A stretch of DNA of 64,000 bases from Terebella lapidaria (GCA_949152475.1 OX424564.1:40174165-40238164); one strand, 5' to 3'. Counted from the stretch's first letter, positions 12,124 to 23,786 are shown. The notes: a model not told the origin generated them from the sequence alone. Numbers and translations are program-made.

Positions 12124-12706
12124 ATGAATTTCAAGCGGTATGAAGGAAAGATCGCAGGGTCCTATGACCTGGAAGAAACGATCGGAAAGGGCCACTTTGC
12201 AGTTGTCAAACTCGCCAGGCATGTTTACTCTGGCGAAAAAGTGGCAGTCAAGGTCATTGACAAGACCAAGTTAGACGATGTGTCCAAGTCACATCTATTC
12301 CAAGAAGTGGGATGTATGAAGCTAGTCCAACACCCGAATGTGGTTCGCTTGTACGAAGTGATAGACACTCCACACAAGCTGTACTTGATCATGGAGTTGG
12401 GGGATGGCGGCGATATGTATGATTTTATATCAAAACATCCTCATGGACTCGATGAAGAAACAGCCAGGCGATACTTTCGTCAAGTCGTCCATGCCATCAA
12501 CTATTGTCATCAACTACATGTGGTGCATAGAGATTTGAAACTTGAAAATATTGTGATATTTAAAAAATTGGGCATCGTTAAGTTGACTGACTTTGGTTTC
12601 AGCAATAGGTTTATACCAGGCAGAAATTTAGAAACATCTTGTGGATCATTAGCATATTCTGCTCCGGAAATCTTGTTGGGAGACTCATACGATGCACCTG
12701 CAGTTG
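12124..12706 (+). CDS. SNRK: SNRK exon 1 (kinase N-lobe to APE motif)
   Basis: First coding exon of SNF-related Ser/Thr kinase, an AMPK-family (CAMK group) kinase activated by LKB1 in vertebrates. The start reads [16 protein letters not shown], collinear with vertebrate SNRK as I recall it. Visible motifs: Gly-loop GKGHFAVV (21-28), VAVK Lys43, alpha-C Glu61, HRD 135-137, DFG 156-158, and activation loop [14 protein letters not shown] with Thr171 as the presumed LKB1 site. The catalytic loop reads HRDLKLEN where vertebrates have HRDLKPEN. The exon ends with phase 1 at the donor G|GTAAGT (12706/12707); joining to exon 2 gives APAVD-VWSLGV, exactly the family sequence. The open frame that runs on past the donor is intronic. 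The ATG is chosen by homology. Confidence 0.96.
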
Positions 12707-12837
12707 GTAAGTTGTGAATGTGTCAAATTACATGTGTTTATAATATAACTTGGAATCAAATTATAATAATCAATTGATATGCATGAAATTGGTTTTGATG
12801 ATGTTTTATTCTCATGCACCCTCTGTCAAAATACGTC

Positions 12838-13207
12838 ATGTATATGGGATATAGTGAAAATTTGTCTGGTGTGAACCGACCTGGGAAACTCTATCCCAGG
12901 TCTGTGTCACGTGGTATTACGTAACAATACAAATGACGCGCTCGGTTGGTTATAACAATGGATAGTCATGGATGATCGAGCACCGAATTTCTTCCACAAA
13001 AAGTGGCAAAACATGTGAAAACTACAGAAATGATATGAAAAACTGTCAATACGGGACTGGACGGGCAAGAAAAAGAATCCCTTGTCATTTTTGTGTGGGA
13101 TAGAGATTTCCCGACTCGTCCTCAGTGCATCCCAGGCTCGCCTTGGATTCGCACTGACGACTTGTCGGGAAATCTCTATCCCACACAAAAATGACATGGG
13201 ATTCTCT
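12838..13207. repeat. Hairpin repeat, copy 1
   Basis: About 370 bp, repeated at 15606-15966. Its right third is a long imperfect inverted repeat: GTCATTTTTGTGTGGGATAG...AGATTTCCCGAC pairs with GTCGGGAAATCTCTATCCCA...AAAAATGACA across a short centre, roughly 13083-13199. An unclassified foldback or MITE-type element. Confidence 0.8.
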
Positions 13208-13649
13208 TAATCATTCTGGTAAATTCTACTTCTCTATGTTTACTTTTTATAGTCAATCATATATTTTATTACCATTACTAGTTACCAGTTTGATTTTGAA
13301 TTTTTCTTCAAACCATTTTATTGCGCAAGTTTCTATCAATACATGACATATACAAAATGTATTACATGTAGAGCTTTAGTGAATCACTCTGTTTTATCTT
13401 GTACAGATGATCCTTCATACTTTCCTGACATTTCTGGTATACTATCAAACCCACTCCCACTAAAATACAGGGCTGAGCACTTCTTACTTGAGGAAGTGAG
13501 TAAGGTTGACTTGAATGCTAGGAGGCCCCCTCACCGTCGAAGTTAGATGTTTGTGCTTGTCACATATAGGAAAATAGAATGGTGCCTCTTGATATATATT
13601 ACTAAATATTGTGCCTACACTGCCTAGTTGTGATCAGGACAGTGTTTTT

Positions 13650-14235
13650 CATGTACTGTTAAACACTAAATTATTGGCAGGTATTAATTTAGCTAATTTG
13701 GCGGATGCAAATTTTTTCAGGGATGGGGTCAAATACGTATTTGTACTTGTATTTGAAATACACTAAATCTCGTATTTGTATTTGTATTTGACAATTTCAA
13801 TACTGGAGTATTTGTATTTGAATTTGTATTTGAGGTCTGTATTTGATGTATTTGGAATCAAATACAGTCAAATACACAGAAGGGATTTATTTGTCTCATA
13901 ACTTATATTTTCTTGTGTACATGTATATTAGATAATCAATGATAGTGAAATGAAGGGGAAATTTAGGACAGCGACGAAAACTTCCACTGAATGCGTCAAA
14001 AATATGACTAAAAAACGACGAATGACTAAGAAATAAATATTTGCATTTGTATTTGTATTTGAAGAAATGTATTTGTATTTGTATTCGTATTTGGTCGGCT
14101 CTGGGAGTGTGTATTTGTATTTGTATTTGAATTTGGCTTTGAGTATTTGTATTTGTATTTGACAATCTGTATTTGACCCCATCCCTGAATTTTTTGCTAA
14201 AATAAATACTAGTACACGCCAAATATTTTTTGTGA
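13650..14235. mobile_element. MITE-3 relic interrupted by a hAT MITE
   Basis: Left part TACTGTTAAACACTAAATT...TTTGGCGGATGC and right part GCTAAAATAAATACTAG...CGCCAAATATTTTT flank the hAT element at 13718-14187. Related short pieces lie at 15525-15605 (reverse) and, more intact, at 16998-17191. Mariner-like ends inferred from that copy; boundaries approximate. Confidence 0.5.
13718..14187. mobile_element. hAT-type MITE rich in GTATTT
   Basis: Perfect 19-bp terminal inverted repeats CAGGGATGGGGTCAAATAC / GTATTTGACCCCATCCCTG, flanked by a perfect 8-bp target duplication AATTTTTT (13710-13717 and 14188-14195). The interior is mostly degenerate GTATTT/ATTTGT repeats on one strand, so spurious frames arise. 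Length 470 bp, no transposase. Confidence 0.93.
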
Positions 14236-14359
14236 CGCACGCAGTTAGGTACACGATCAGTCAGTTGATGTGAGTTCATCTTATGTTACCGCACATACTG
14301 TACATAACCCAAACTGAGTAGCATGTACATACACTTTATCTTGAACAATTATACATGTA

Positions 14360-14653
14360 CCGTATTGGTCCTAATAGTGGCACACGCCCTAATAGTAGAG
14401 CGCCCCCTTCTTTTGCCCAAAAATGTTCGATTTTTGTAACCTTATAATTCACTTCATATCTTGCTAATAAGATCTTGGAGTGTTCCAATCCACACATTCA
14501 TGTTATTTGAATCATAATAAAGGGGATTAAAGGCTATAGGTATATTACTCAGTGATTTTCTTAAATTTGACTTCAAGTTTGACCTTATTTTTGCGCGCGC
14601 TGCTGCAGGGGGTCTTGCTCTGGCTCGCCGTGCTACTATTAGGACCAATACGG
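14360..14653 (+). mobile_element. MITE-1 copy a (mariner-like)
   Basis: About 19-bp perfect terminal inverted repeats CCGTATTGGTCCTAATAGT / ACTATTAGGACCAATACGG flanked by TA on both sides (14358-14359, 14654-14655). No coding capacity. Further copies at 16800, 24888 and 59289. Confidence 0.92.
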
Positions 14654-14867
14654 TATTTGTCTTGTTGTGTTTCCATGGATGGAAACATAAGGATTGACTT
14701 TCATTGGCACTTGTCAAAACTGAGGAAATTCAAAATGGTCATTCCAAAATTCACCCTGGAGTTAGCTGTTCACAGCATTTGGTTTTGTACATTTCCCCCA
14801 GACTTTTGATTTTATAAGACTCTTTGATTTTATCGAGTTGGAGTATGCTCTGATGCACTGGGGCCTA

Positions 14868-15515
14868 CCGTATTTATTCAATTAGTTCGAACACTCTAAT
14901 AATTCGAACACCAAAAATTATTCAAGAAAATAATTTTCAAATTGACTCGTTTAGTTCGAACAGTCAAATTTACGATCGAAATTTCGATTGAAACAACGAA
15001 CGAAATCAACGTGTCAGCTGCCAAAACATACAACTCGCCAGGTGGCAGCACTACGAAATGAGTAATCAGCGATATATTCGCCAGGTGGCAGTGATCGCGA
15101 TTAGGCCTTCCAATGCTAGGGTATATGACAAAAAGCGCGGACCTCATAGTGCCAGGCGGTTTGCGGGCCATTGAAGATTTTCCGAGTCAAGTGACTCGAT
15201 TGAACTTGCAATACGACTAGAATCTAGCATCAATGCGAGATTATAAATTACAGTTACCCGGCGATTTAGCAGCCAGTTATTCAAGTTTTTTTTTAAAATG
15301 CTAGTTGTCTGCAGTTAACCTGTCAATCGTACAGGCCCTAACCAGCCAGCATGAGCGGCATCTGTCAACTCGCGTAGGCCTATCTGCCATGGCATGATCG
15401 ATCTGGGTTTGGGATTTTTTTTCGTTTTGACGGACGATTTTATCGTGAATCTAATAATTCGAACATTTCAAAATTTAATTATTTTTAGCTGTTCGAACTA
15501 ATTGAATAAATACGG
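14868..15515. mobile_element. MITE-2 copy a (mariner-like, GTTCGAAC ends)
   Basis: Terminal inverted repeats starting CCGTATTTATTCAATTAGTT and continuing CGAACA, mirrored at the right end, with TA duplications (14866-14867, 15516-15517). About 648 bp and without a transposase. A second copy, split by nested insertions, runs from 29116 to 38991. Confidence 0.92.
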
Positions 15516-15524
15516 TACATACTA

Positions 15525-15605
15525 TACCAATGCAGGCGCCAAAATTAGTATCCGCCAAATAGGAAACTTGTTCAAAACGCCAAATATACTACTCACCAAA
15601 ATTTA
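15525..15605 (-). mobile_element. MITE-3 fragment
   Basis: Reverse-oriented piece resembling the relic at 13650 (GCCAAAATTAGTATCCGCC, CCAAAATTTAGTGTTTCACAG). It lies directly against the hairpin repeat that follows. Confidence 0.45.
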
Positions 15606-15966
15606 GTGTTTCACAGTATATGGGATAGTGAAAATCTGTCCCAGGTCGTTGTGTCACATTGTAACAATACAAATATGATGCGCTCTGCTGGTTACAACAA
15701 TGGATATAGTCATGGATGATCAAGCACCAATTCCGCTCCACATAACATGACAAAACATGGGTAAAACTTTAGGAAATGATATCAAAAACTGTCAATATGG
15801 GACTGGACGGGTGAGAAAAATAATCCATGTGTCATTTTTGTGTGGGATAGAGATTTCCCGACTCGTCCTCAACATGCTCAATGCATCCTAGGCTCGCCTT
15901 GGATTTGCACTGACAACTCGTCGGAAATCTCTATCCCACACAAAAACAACATGGGATTCTCCTAGT
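15606..15966. repeat. Hairpin repeat, copy 2
   Basis: Second copy of the repeat at 12838-13207, same orientation, with the same TGTGGGATAGAGATTTCCCG inverted-repeat core. The arms are slightly more diverged. From 15967 to 16797 I recognise nothing. Confidence 0.8.
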
Positions 15967-16799
15967 TACACGTTTGGGCTGAAGTGAGAACATTCTTTTA
16001 AGGTTTTTAAAAGTGATTCATTCTTTCAAGAATTGTAGTGGCTTGTAGTGTAGCACAGCAGCTACATGTAGGGTTCTGGCAGTTTGAGTGAGGTGAGAGT
16101 ACAGATGACCAGCTCCATGAACTCCTGCGTCAACATGTTCAATGAGTAATAATCTGGCTGAATGAGACAATGTTTGATCTACCATATACTCATGATTGCA
16201 TTTATTTTTTATGACAAAATTTTAGCACTTGACATTAACTGCTTTGCTCAGTACTTTCAATATTTTGTAGGATCAGTACAGGAGCAGGGTGCTGGTGTTT
16301 GTACATTTAATAATTTTAAAGGTTTAACCTGAATCATGACTGTGAATAAATTGTACATGTAAATTTACATGAACATCAGCTGATTTGTTCCCAATGATTT
16401 TCTTGTGTTGAATAAAATGAGTAATGAATATCGACATCACTGAAACAATGCTAACTAGTAGTCGTGAACCGATGTGAACTTGCATCAATATCAACAGATG
16501 GTTCGATGCGTCTGACACACAATATATATATTTTTGAAATTGATATTTTCTGCCGACTGTGATACTCCCTTGCATATGTATACTATATCCAGGAGGTTTG
16601 TGTGTTGGGGACATGTGTGCATGTCTCTGTGAGCCTGGAGTATTTGCTTGGAGGTGTTGCTTTATCGAGTGAAACAGCTTGCCTCACCATGATCACCACC
16701 AACGTGACTGTACTGTGGACTGCTAGTCTGCTACATGCATCTGTCTGGGAGTTCTCCATGATTACGTGGGATTCAGTGGGGCTTGTCGAGTTTAGTATA

Positions 16800-17290
16800 C
16801 CGTATCAGGGTAGTCCTAATGGTGGCATGTGCCCTAATAGTCATGATAGTAGGCACCTCCTCTTTCCCCCAAAAATGTTCGATTTTTGTAACCTTCCAAT
16901 TCGCGTAATATCTCTCTAATAAGATCTTGGAGTGGTCCAGTTCACATAAATGTTATTTGAATCGTAATAAAGGGGATTAAAGGCTATAGCTATATTACTT
17001 TAAACCCAGAAATATTAGCATCCATTAAGTTTAGCATTTTTTCATGGACGTATTAGCGGCCATTCAATTTAGCGGGGTGAATGACAGGCACAGAAAAGCA
17101 AACCCGTATTTCATAACTTAGCGACCATTAATATTAGAGATTTTTTTCAAAACGCTACATAAATGGACGCTAATACTTTTTGGGTTTACAGTATTTAGTG
17201 ATTTTCCTAAATTTGACGTCATTTTTGCGCGCTGGTGCTGGAGGTGTTGATTGGGCTTGCCAAGCTACTATCATTGACTATTAGGACCAA
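16800..17290 (+). mobile_element. MITE-1 copy b, interrupted
   Basis: Degenerate MITE-1 ends (CCGTATCAGGGTAGTCCTAAT at the left, CTATTAGGACCAA at the right) with the family interior AAAAATGTTCGATTTTTGTA. Split by a nested 194-bp MITE at 16998-17191. Older than copy a. Confidence 0.8.
16998..17191. mobile_element. MITE-3 type element nested in MITE-1b
   Basis: Imperfect terminal inverted repeats (CTTTAAACCCAGAAATATTA against TAATACTTTTTGGGTTTACAG), flanked by TA (16996-16997, 17192-17193). The uninterrupted MITE-1 copy a gives the empty site, with a single TA at that point. Confidence 0.85.
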
Positions 17291-17420
17291 CCCCCAGCAA
17301 ACAGGTGCATGCATAAATCTGTGCCCGGGCTCAGTCTCAGTTGGCTACACCTGACTTGTGCACATGCAATGTAACAAGCATACACTGTGTTTTTATATGA
17401 ATACTATAAGTTATCATGGG

Positions 17421-17508
17421 CTTCAGACCCCAATACGGCGTGATATCTGCCTGAAGTCACAAGATATGCTGACTGAAGGCAGATATCATGCCGTATTGGG
17501 GTCTGAAG
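17421..17508. repeat. Palindromic foldback
   Basis: Arms CTTCAGACCCCAATACGGCG + TGATATCTGCCT and their inverse (AGGCAGATATCATGCCGTAT + TGGGGTCTGAAG) around a short loop; nearly perfect over about 32 bp. The string AATACGGCGTG also occurs at 18327, just right of the hAT-like element, so the palindrome may belong to a larger element that the hAT-like copy split. Confidence 0.75.
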
Positions 17509-17620
17509 TCCATGGTAACGATTTTATCATTGGAACTCTCCAAAACGTCATTCCGTATTACCAGCCTGAAGCCCACGATACAGAAAATATAGTGGGGTTG
17601 TGTCACAGCTCTACAAATAC

Positions 17621-18323
17621 TAGTGTTGCAACGTTTACAGAACTTGTTAAACGTTTAAACGTCCATAGTTAAACGAAACTATACCGTTTAAACGTGTAAA
17701 CGTTTAAATAAACGTTTAATAAAACGTTTAATCGGAAATATACTCCGTACTATTTGTTTGTATGTTAAAATCAAATTTGAACGTTCGATGTCGGCAATAT
17801 ACGAACTAGATTTACTTGGGACAATGTATTTTCCTCGAGTGCATGATATTGGTGTACAAATCACAATTATATTTTCATCAGAAAAAACTTATATAAACCA
17901 ATATTTCACACTGTTTCACGGGTCTTGTTCCTCTTGGACTTGGTGTGGGGGCTGCCATCTTTTTCTTTAGTGGATTGCAAGACACATTCTAATTGGCTAT
18001 TCTCATAATTATCAGCCAATGAGCAGTGAGTTTTCATGAACTGTCATTGTGTTCAATTGGGGTATTCCCAATTGGGTTTTAGTGACACCCCTCTAGGGCC
18101 CAATTGCCCTTTGCTAATTAATCGTTAGTTGCTTCACCAGGGGGCAGCACTTGAGATCTCACAGAAGACAGAGCTCTGAACGAATTACGATGACTAAAAC
18201 CGTAGAAATGTCACATGAACTATTACTATTTTATGACGTTTATTCAAGCACCTAAACGTAAACGACGTTTAGTGGTGGTAAACGTAAACGGTAACGTTTA
18301 AACGTTTAAACGTTGCATCACTA
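17621..18323. mobile_element. hAT-type element, 703 bp, AAACG-rich
   Basis: Ends TAGTGTTGCAACGTTTA / AAACGTTGCATCACTA flanked by a perfect 8-bp duplication ACAAATAC (17613-17620 and 18324-18331). Subterminal regions are packed with TTTAAACG/CGTTTAAA motifs on both strands, possible transposase-binding sites. No transposase frame. From 18332 to 18996 nothing is recognised. Confidence 0.9.
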
Positions 18324-19496
18324 ACAAATACGGCGTGGTATTGTCGGGGAATTGACCAATCAGGACCGCGCATTGTCAGCAATCCGATGATAAAACAATA
18401 TGTAGCTAACTGTTTGGGAAGTAAGCCAATTTTGTCCAATTGCCATGGAATGATGGGTGGAGGAAAGGGTGTTTGTGCAGTTAGCCTGGTTACTGTGGCA
18501 TGGTTACAACCCCCTTATCCGTGTTATCAGAAACCCATAAGAGAGATTTCTGGTGTTATCTTATTCAGAAAAGATCATTTGTATTCAAAGCAGGTCCTGG
18601 TTCCTCATCAAAGTCTTTATTGGAGATACTTACCTGATTAATGTTTGTGAGTGTTATGGCCGTTTGGTTTTACATGGCACTCTGCTGAACAGACCAGAGT
18701 TTAATGGGACCCATCAGCATGATCAAGGGTTCCCTTAAAGACACACTTGGTCTTTGAAACTTTGACGTGGTGCTAATAAAGGAAGAACAGAAGGCGTCAC
18801 ATCACTTCCCGCTCACGGCTGTGAGCTGTGAGAACTTTTTTTCAACTTTTGTCTGGTGTGTGCAACTGTGTGTGGGATCTTGGAAAGATTAAATCTCCCT
18901 TCAAATGCAGTGTCTCACTGTGACACCATGAGGCTGGTGGCATTCAATCATACAGTGACATCACACAGTTTGGGATTTCTCTTTACTTTTCAATACTGCA
19001 TACAGGGCTCTCGGTAGGAATTTTTTCGAAGTGGTACCGTACCCCATGGGTCAAATTACAAGGGGTAAATATTGAAATGAAGGGCCAATTTTCAAAAATG
19101 GATGTACAGTGATTTTATTCTTTCAGTCAAAGTGACAGCTTCCATTATGTTTACAAATCTCGCATATCCTCCAGATTTTCTCGAATTTTCAGCACATGAT
19201 CTTAACAGTCACGTAAACCCTTGCTTAGCTTTCTGAAGGTCTTCTATTGCAGAAAGCGCACTTGTTTTGCTCTTGATTGTTCGTCGATCGAGTCATGCTG
19301 AAGAATCCAAACTGGGGAAATCCTGAAATTATATTCACAAGGAGGCGCACACATAGGCTTTTGATGTCGCAGCCATTCGCACGGGGGCGCTGCAGTTTAT
19401 TGTGCTCGAATTTTGATGACATGTCCCACAACTTATTCGCCAGTGAGTGCATTGCGCATGCGTCTATTTGGCGGAAATTTACATTGTTTGATTATT

Positions 19497-19534
19497 AAGG
19501 CATTTCGGCAGAAATGCCTTTATGGTTTTAGCAG

Positions 19535-19567
<33 letters not shown>

Positions 19568-22500
19568 CTTCTTCCGCCACTTTTGGTTTCCGGACGATAA
19601 CTTTAGATTGCCTTGACGGATCCTTGTCAAATTTTCACCGCAAGTCAGAAATGATATGAGGAAGAACCCTATTCTTTTTGAGCCGGATCGGAGGTCCGTG
19701 AGGTCCGTGAGGATGAAATCAAGGCTAATTTTAAGACTTGGTTTCCGGACGATAACTGGAAAAATATTTATGCAATAGTTGCAGAACTCTGCATGGAGGT
19801 TCATATGCCACCAGGGAAGAACCCTATTGATTTTGGGATCGATCCGTCAAACGACCTTTGACCTAGAGGTCAAAATAATTTTTTGCTGATTCATCCTTGA
19901 GGCTTCCTGCATATCTCGGAAACCGTGCGCCGTAGAGCGAAACGGACGTTATTTTCGGACTCGTCGCCCTAGACAAACATCTCTAGGGTGTACTTTTTTT
20001 TTTGATCCGGCTCCGAGGTCCGTGAGGATGAAATCGAGGAACTTGGTTTCCGGACGATAACTCAAAAAATATTCAGGCAATAGTTGCAGAATTTTGCACG
20101 GAGGTTTATATATCACCAGGGAAGAACCCTATTGATTTTGGGATCGATACCTCAAACGACCTTTGACCTAGAGGTCGAAATAATTTTTTGCTGAGTCATC
20201 CTTGATTCATCCTGCATATCTCGGAAACGGTGCGTCGTAGAGCGAAACGAACGTTATTTTCGGACTCGTCGCACTAGACAAACATGTCTAAGGGGTATTA
20301 TGGATGAACTTTGACCTTGACCCGAAATTTTTTTGCCTAGTCGGCATTTTTCGTTTTCGTCGATATCTCGGAAACGGTGCATCGTAGAGCGAAACGAACG
20401 TTATTTTCGGACTCGTCGCACTAGACAAACATGTCTAAGGGGTATTATGGATGAACTTTGACCTTGACCCGAAATTTTTTTGCCTAGTCGGCATTTTTCG
20501 TTTTCGTCGATATCTCGGAAACGGTGCGTCGTAGAGCGAAACGGACGTTATTTTCGGACTCGTCGCACTAGACAAACATGTCTAAGGGGTATTATGGATG
20601 AACTTTGACCTTGACCCGAAATTTTTTTGCCGAGTCGGCATTTTTCGTTTTCGTCGATATCTCGGAAACGGTGCGTCGTAGATCGAAACGGACGTTATTT
20701 TCGGACTCGTCGCACTAGACAAACATGTCTACGGGGAATTATTGATGAACTTTGACCTTGACCCGAAATTTTTTTGCCGAGTCGGCATTTTTCGTTTTCG
20801 TCGATATCTCGGAAACGGTGCGTCGTAGATCGAAACGGACGTTATTTTCGGACTCGTCGCACTAGACAAACATGTCTACGTGGAATTATTGATGAACTTT
20901 GACCTTGACCCGAAATTTTTTTGCCGAGTCGGCATTTTTCGTTTTCGTCGATATCTCGGAAACGGTGCGTCGTAGAGCGAAACGGACGTTATTTTCGGAC
21001 TCGTCGCACTAGACAAACATGTCTGAGGGGTATTATTGATGAACTTTGACCTTGACCCGAAATTTTTTTGCCGAGTCGGCATTTTTTCGTTTTCGTCGTT
21101 ATCTCGGAAACGATGCGTCGTAGAGCGAAACGGACGTTATTTTCGGACTCGTCGCACTAGACAAACATGTCTAAGGGGTATTATGGATGAACTTTGACCT
21201 TGACCCCAAATTTTTTTGCCGAGTCGGCATTTTTCGTTTTCGTCGATATCTCGGAAACGGTGCGTCGTAGAGCGAAACGGACGTTATTTTCGGACTCGTC
21301 GCACTAGACAAACATGTCTAAGGGGTATTATGGATGAACTTTGACCTTGACCCGAAATTTTTTTGCCGAGTCGGCATTTTTCGTTTTCGTCGATATCTCG
21401 GAAACGGTGCGTCGTAGATCGAAACGGACGTTATTTTCGGACTCGTCGCACTAGACAAACATGTCTACGGGGAATTATTGATGAACTTTGACCTTGACCC
21501 GAAATTTTTTTGCCGAGTCGGCATTTTTCGTTTTCGTCGATATCTCGGAAACGGTGCGTCGTAGAGCGAAACGGACGTTATTTTCGGACTCGTCACACTA
21601 GACAAACATGTCTAAGGGGAATTATGGATGAAGGGGAATTATGGATGAACTTTGACCTTGACCCGAAATTTTTTTGCCGAGTCGGCATTTTTCGTTTTCG
21701 TCGATATCTCGGAAACGGTGCGTCGTAGAGCGAAACGGACGTTATTTTCGGACTCGTCGCACTAGACAAACATGTCTAAGGGGTATTATTGATGAACTTT
21801 GACCTTGACCCGAAATTTTTTTGCCGAGTCGGCATTTTTTCGTTTTCGTCGTTATCTCGGAAACGGTGCGTCGTAGAGCGAAACGGACGTTATTTTCGGA
21901 CTCGTCGCACTAGACGAACATGTCTAAGGGGTATTATGGATGAACTTTGACCTTGACCCGAAATTTTTTTGCCGAGTCGGCATTTTTCGTTTTCGTCGAT
22001 ATCTCGGAAACGGTGCGTCGTAGAGCGAAACGGACGTTATTTTCGAACTCGTCGCACTAGACGAATTTGTCTAAGGGGTATTATTGATGAACTTTGACCT
22101 TGACCCGAAATTTTTTTGCCGAGTCGGCATTTTTCGTTTTCGTCGTTATCTCGGAAACGGTGCGTCGTAGAGCGAAACGGACGTTATTTTCGGACTCGTC
22201 GCACTAGACAATCATGTCTAAGGGGTATTATGGATGAACTTTGACCTTGACCCGAAATTTTTTTGCCGAGTCGGCATTTTTCGTTTTCGTCGATATCTCG
22301 GAAACGGTGCGTCGTAGAGCGAAACGGACGTTATTTTCGGACTCGTCGCACTAGACAAACATGTCTAAGGGGAATTATTGATGAACTTTGACCTTGACCC
22401 GAAATTTTTTTGCCGAGTCGGCATTTTTCGTTTTCGTCGATATCTCGGAAACGGTGCGTCGTAGAGCGAAACGGACGTTATTTTCGGACTCGTCGCACTA

Positions 22501-22934
22501 GACAAACATGTCTAAGGGGAATTATTGATGAACTTTGACCTTGACCCGAAATTTTTTTGCCGAGTCGGCATTTTTCGTCGATATCTCGGAAACGGTGCGT
22601 CGTAGAGCGAAACGGACGTTACTTTCGGACTCGTCGCCCTAGACAAACATGTCTAAGGGGTATTATGGATTAACTTTGACCTTGACCCGAAATTTTTTTG
22701 CCGAGTCGGCAGTTTTTGTTTTCGTCGATATCTCGGAAACGGTGCGTCGTAGAGCGAAACGGATGGTATTTTCGGACTCGTCGCCCTAGACAAACATGTC
22801 TAGCGGGTATTATGGATGAACTTTGACCTTGACCCGAAATTTGTCGACATTTTTCATTTTCATCGATATCTAGTATTATAAATTATTCATCACACCGAAA
22901 TGCCTCCAAGGCATCTTTAGGCCTTGACGTCTAG
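19497..22934 (+). mobile_element. Helentron-like family C, copy C1
   Basis: Complete structure: 5' hairpin AAGGCATTTCGGCAGAAATG + CCTT; a T-run of about 30 bases; a subterminal region starting CTTCCGCCACTTTTGG; a core of about 20 head-to-tail 147-bp monomers; the inverted copy of the outer arm (CCGAAATGCCT) near 22900; a small hairpin; and the end CTAG at 22931-22934. TT lies on both sides. The uninterrupted host element at 39336-40006 serves as the empty-site comparison. No protein is encoded; presumably mobilised by a Helentron Rep/helicase elsewhere. Confidence 0.88.
19905..22880. repeat. 147-bp tandem array in C1
   Basis: Monomers begin, for example, at 20401, 20548 and 20695 (TTATTTTCGG), exactly 147 bp apart. 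Each holds TAGACAAACATGTCTA (a small inverted repeat), TGAACTTTGACCTTGACC, the 13-bp palindrome TGCCGAGTCGGCA, and GATATCTCGGAAACGGTGCG. Monomers in the middle are nearly identical; those at the edges are more diverged, as expected from unequal exchange. Confidence 0.95.
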
Positions 22935-23308
22935 TTTACTGGAACTTCATGTTTTGTGAGCTAATAAATGAAATCGATGTATTTGTTTAATTAATTTCCA
23001 CAAATCTTTCGAGTGCGTAATCATACGCAGTTACGCACTGGCCGTGATAGCACTACATAAATTTTGAAAAATCATGTGTAATTACGCATTATTTTACGCT
23101 ATCGGGAGCCCTGTGCATAGACCTCGGTGCAAATGTTTTCATGGGTGTTGTGACATGAGCAGAACATTGTAGATTTCTTGGTTTGTGTTATTCTTCACGT
23201 ATACAAGTCATCCCACCTCGTTCTGCCACCATTATGTATCGTTGAGGACATCATTATACACTCTTCAGTTCACCATGTGCCTTGTGCTCAAGACCACAGA
23301 ACCTCGCT

Positions 23309-23780
23309 GTTTGTCGGATGTCTGAGCGGACCGCTGTGCTGTTGTCGGATGTCTGAATGGACCGCTGTGCTGTTTGTCAGATGTCTGAGCGGACCGCTGC
23401 GGTGTTTGTCGGATGTCTGAGCGGACCGCTGCGATGTTTGTCGGATGTCTGAGCGGACCGCTGCGGTGTTTGTCGGATGTCTGAGCGGACCGCTGTGGTG
23501 TTTGTTGGATGTCTGAGCGGACCGCTGCGGTGTTTGTCGGATGTCTGAGCGGACCGCTGCGCTGTTTGTCGGATGTCTGAGCGGACCGCTGTGCTGTTTG
23601 TCTGTTGTCTGAGCGGACCGCTGCGCTGTTTGTCGGATGTCTGAGCGGACCGCTTTGCTGTTTGTCTGTTGTCTGAGCGGACCGCTGCGGTGTTTGTCGG
23701 ATGTCTGAGCGGACCGCTGTGCTGTTTGCCTGTTGTCTGAGCGGACCGCTGCGGTGTTTGTTGGATGTCTGAGCAGACCT
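23309..23780. repeat. 32-bp minisatellite, about 15 copies
   Basis: Unit GATGTCTGAGCGGACCGCTG + CGGTGTTTGTCG (32 bp), unrelated to the 32-bp satellite at the window start. Minus-strand frames of 172-198 aa (QTSDKQRSGPLRHP type) are satellite by-products. Confidence 0.93.
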
Positions 23781-23786
23781 GTGCAG

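Larger units (their letters stand above)
19003..23113. mobile_element. CAGGGCTCCCG element, copy 1, with nested insertion
   Basis: Ends CAGGGCTC(T/C)CGGTAG and CTATCGGGAGCCCTG with 6-bp direct duplications TGCATA (18997-19002 and 23114-23119). Its own length is about 670 bp; the rest is family-C element C1 inserted at 19497-22934. The second copy (39336-40006) lacks that insertion. The ends look hAT-like, but a 6-bp duplication is unusual for the group. Confidence 0.88.

Noticed and set aside
13896-14279. 127- and 108-aa frames rich in Gln/Ile/Asn/Lys/Tyr
   Set aside because: Lie in the hexanucleotide-rich hAT MITE.
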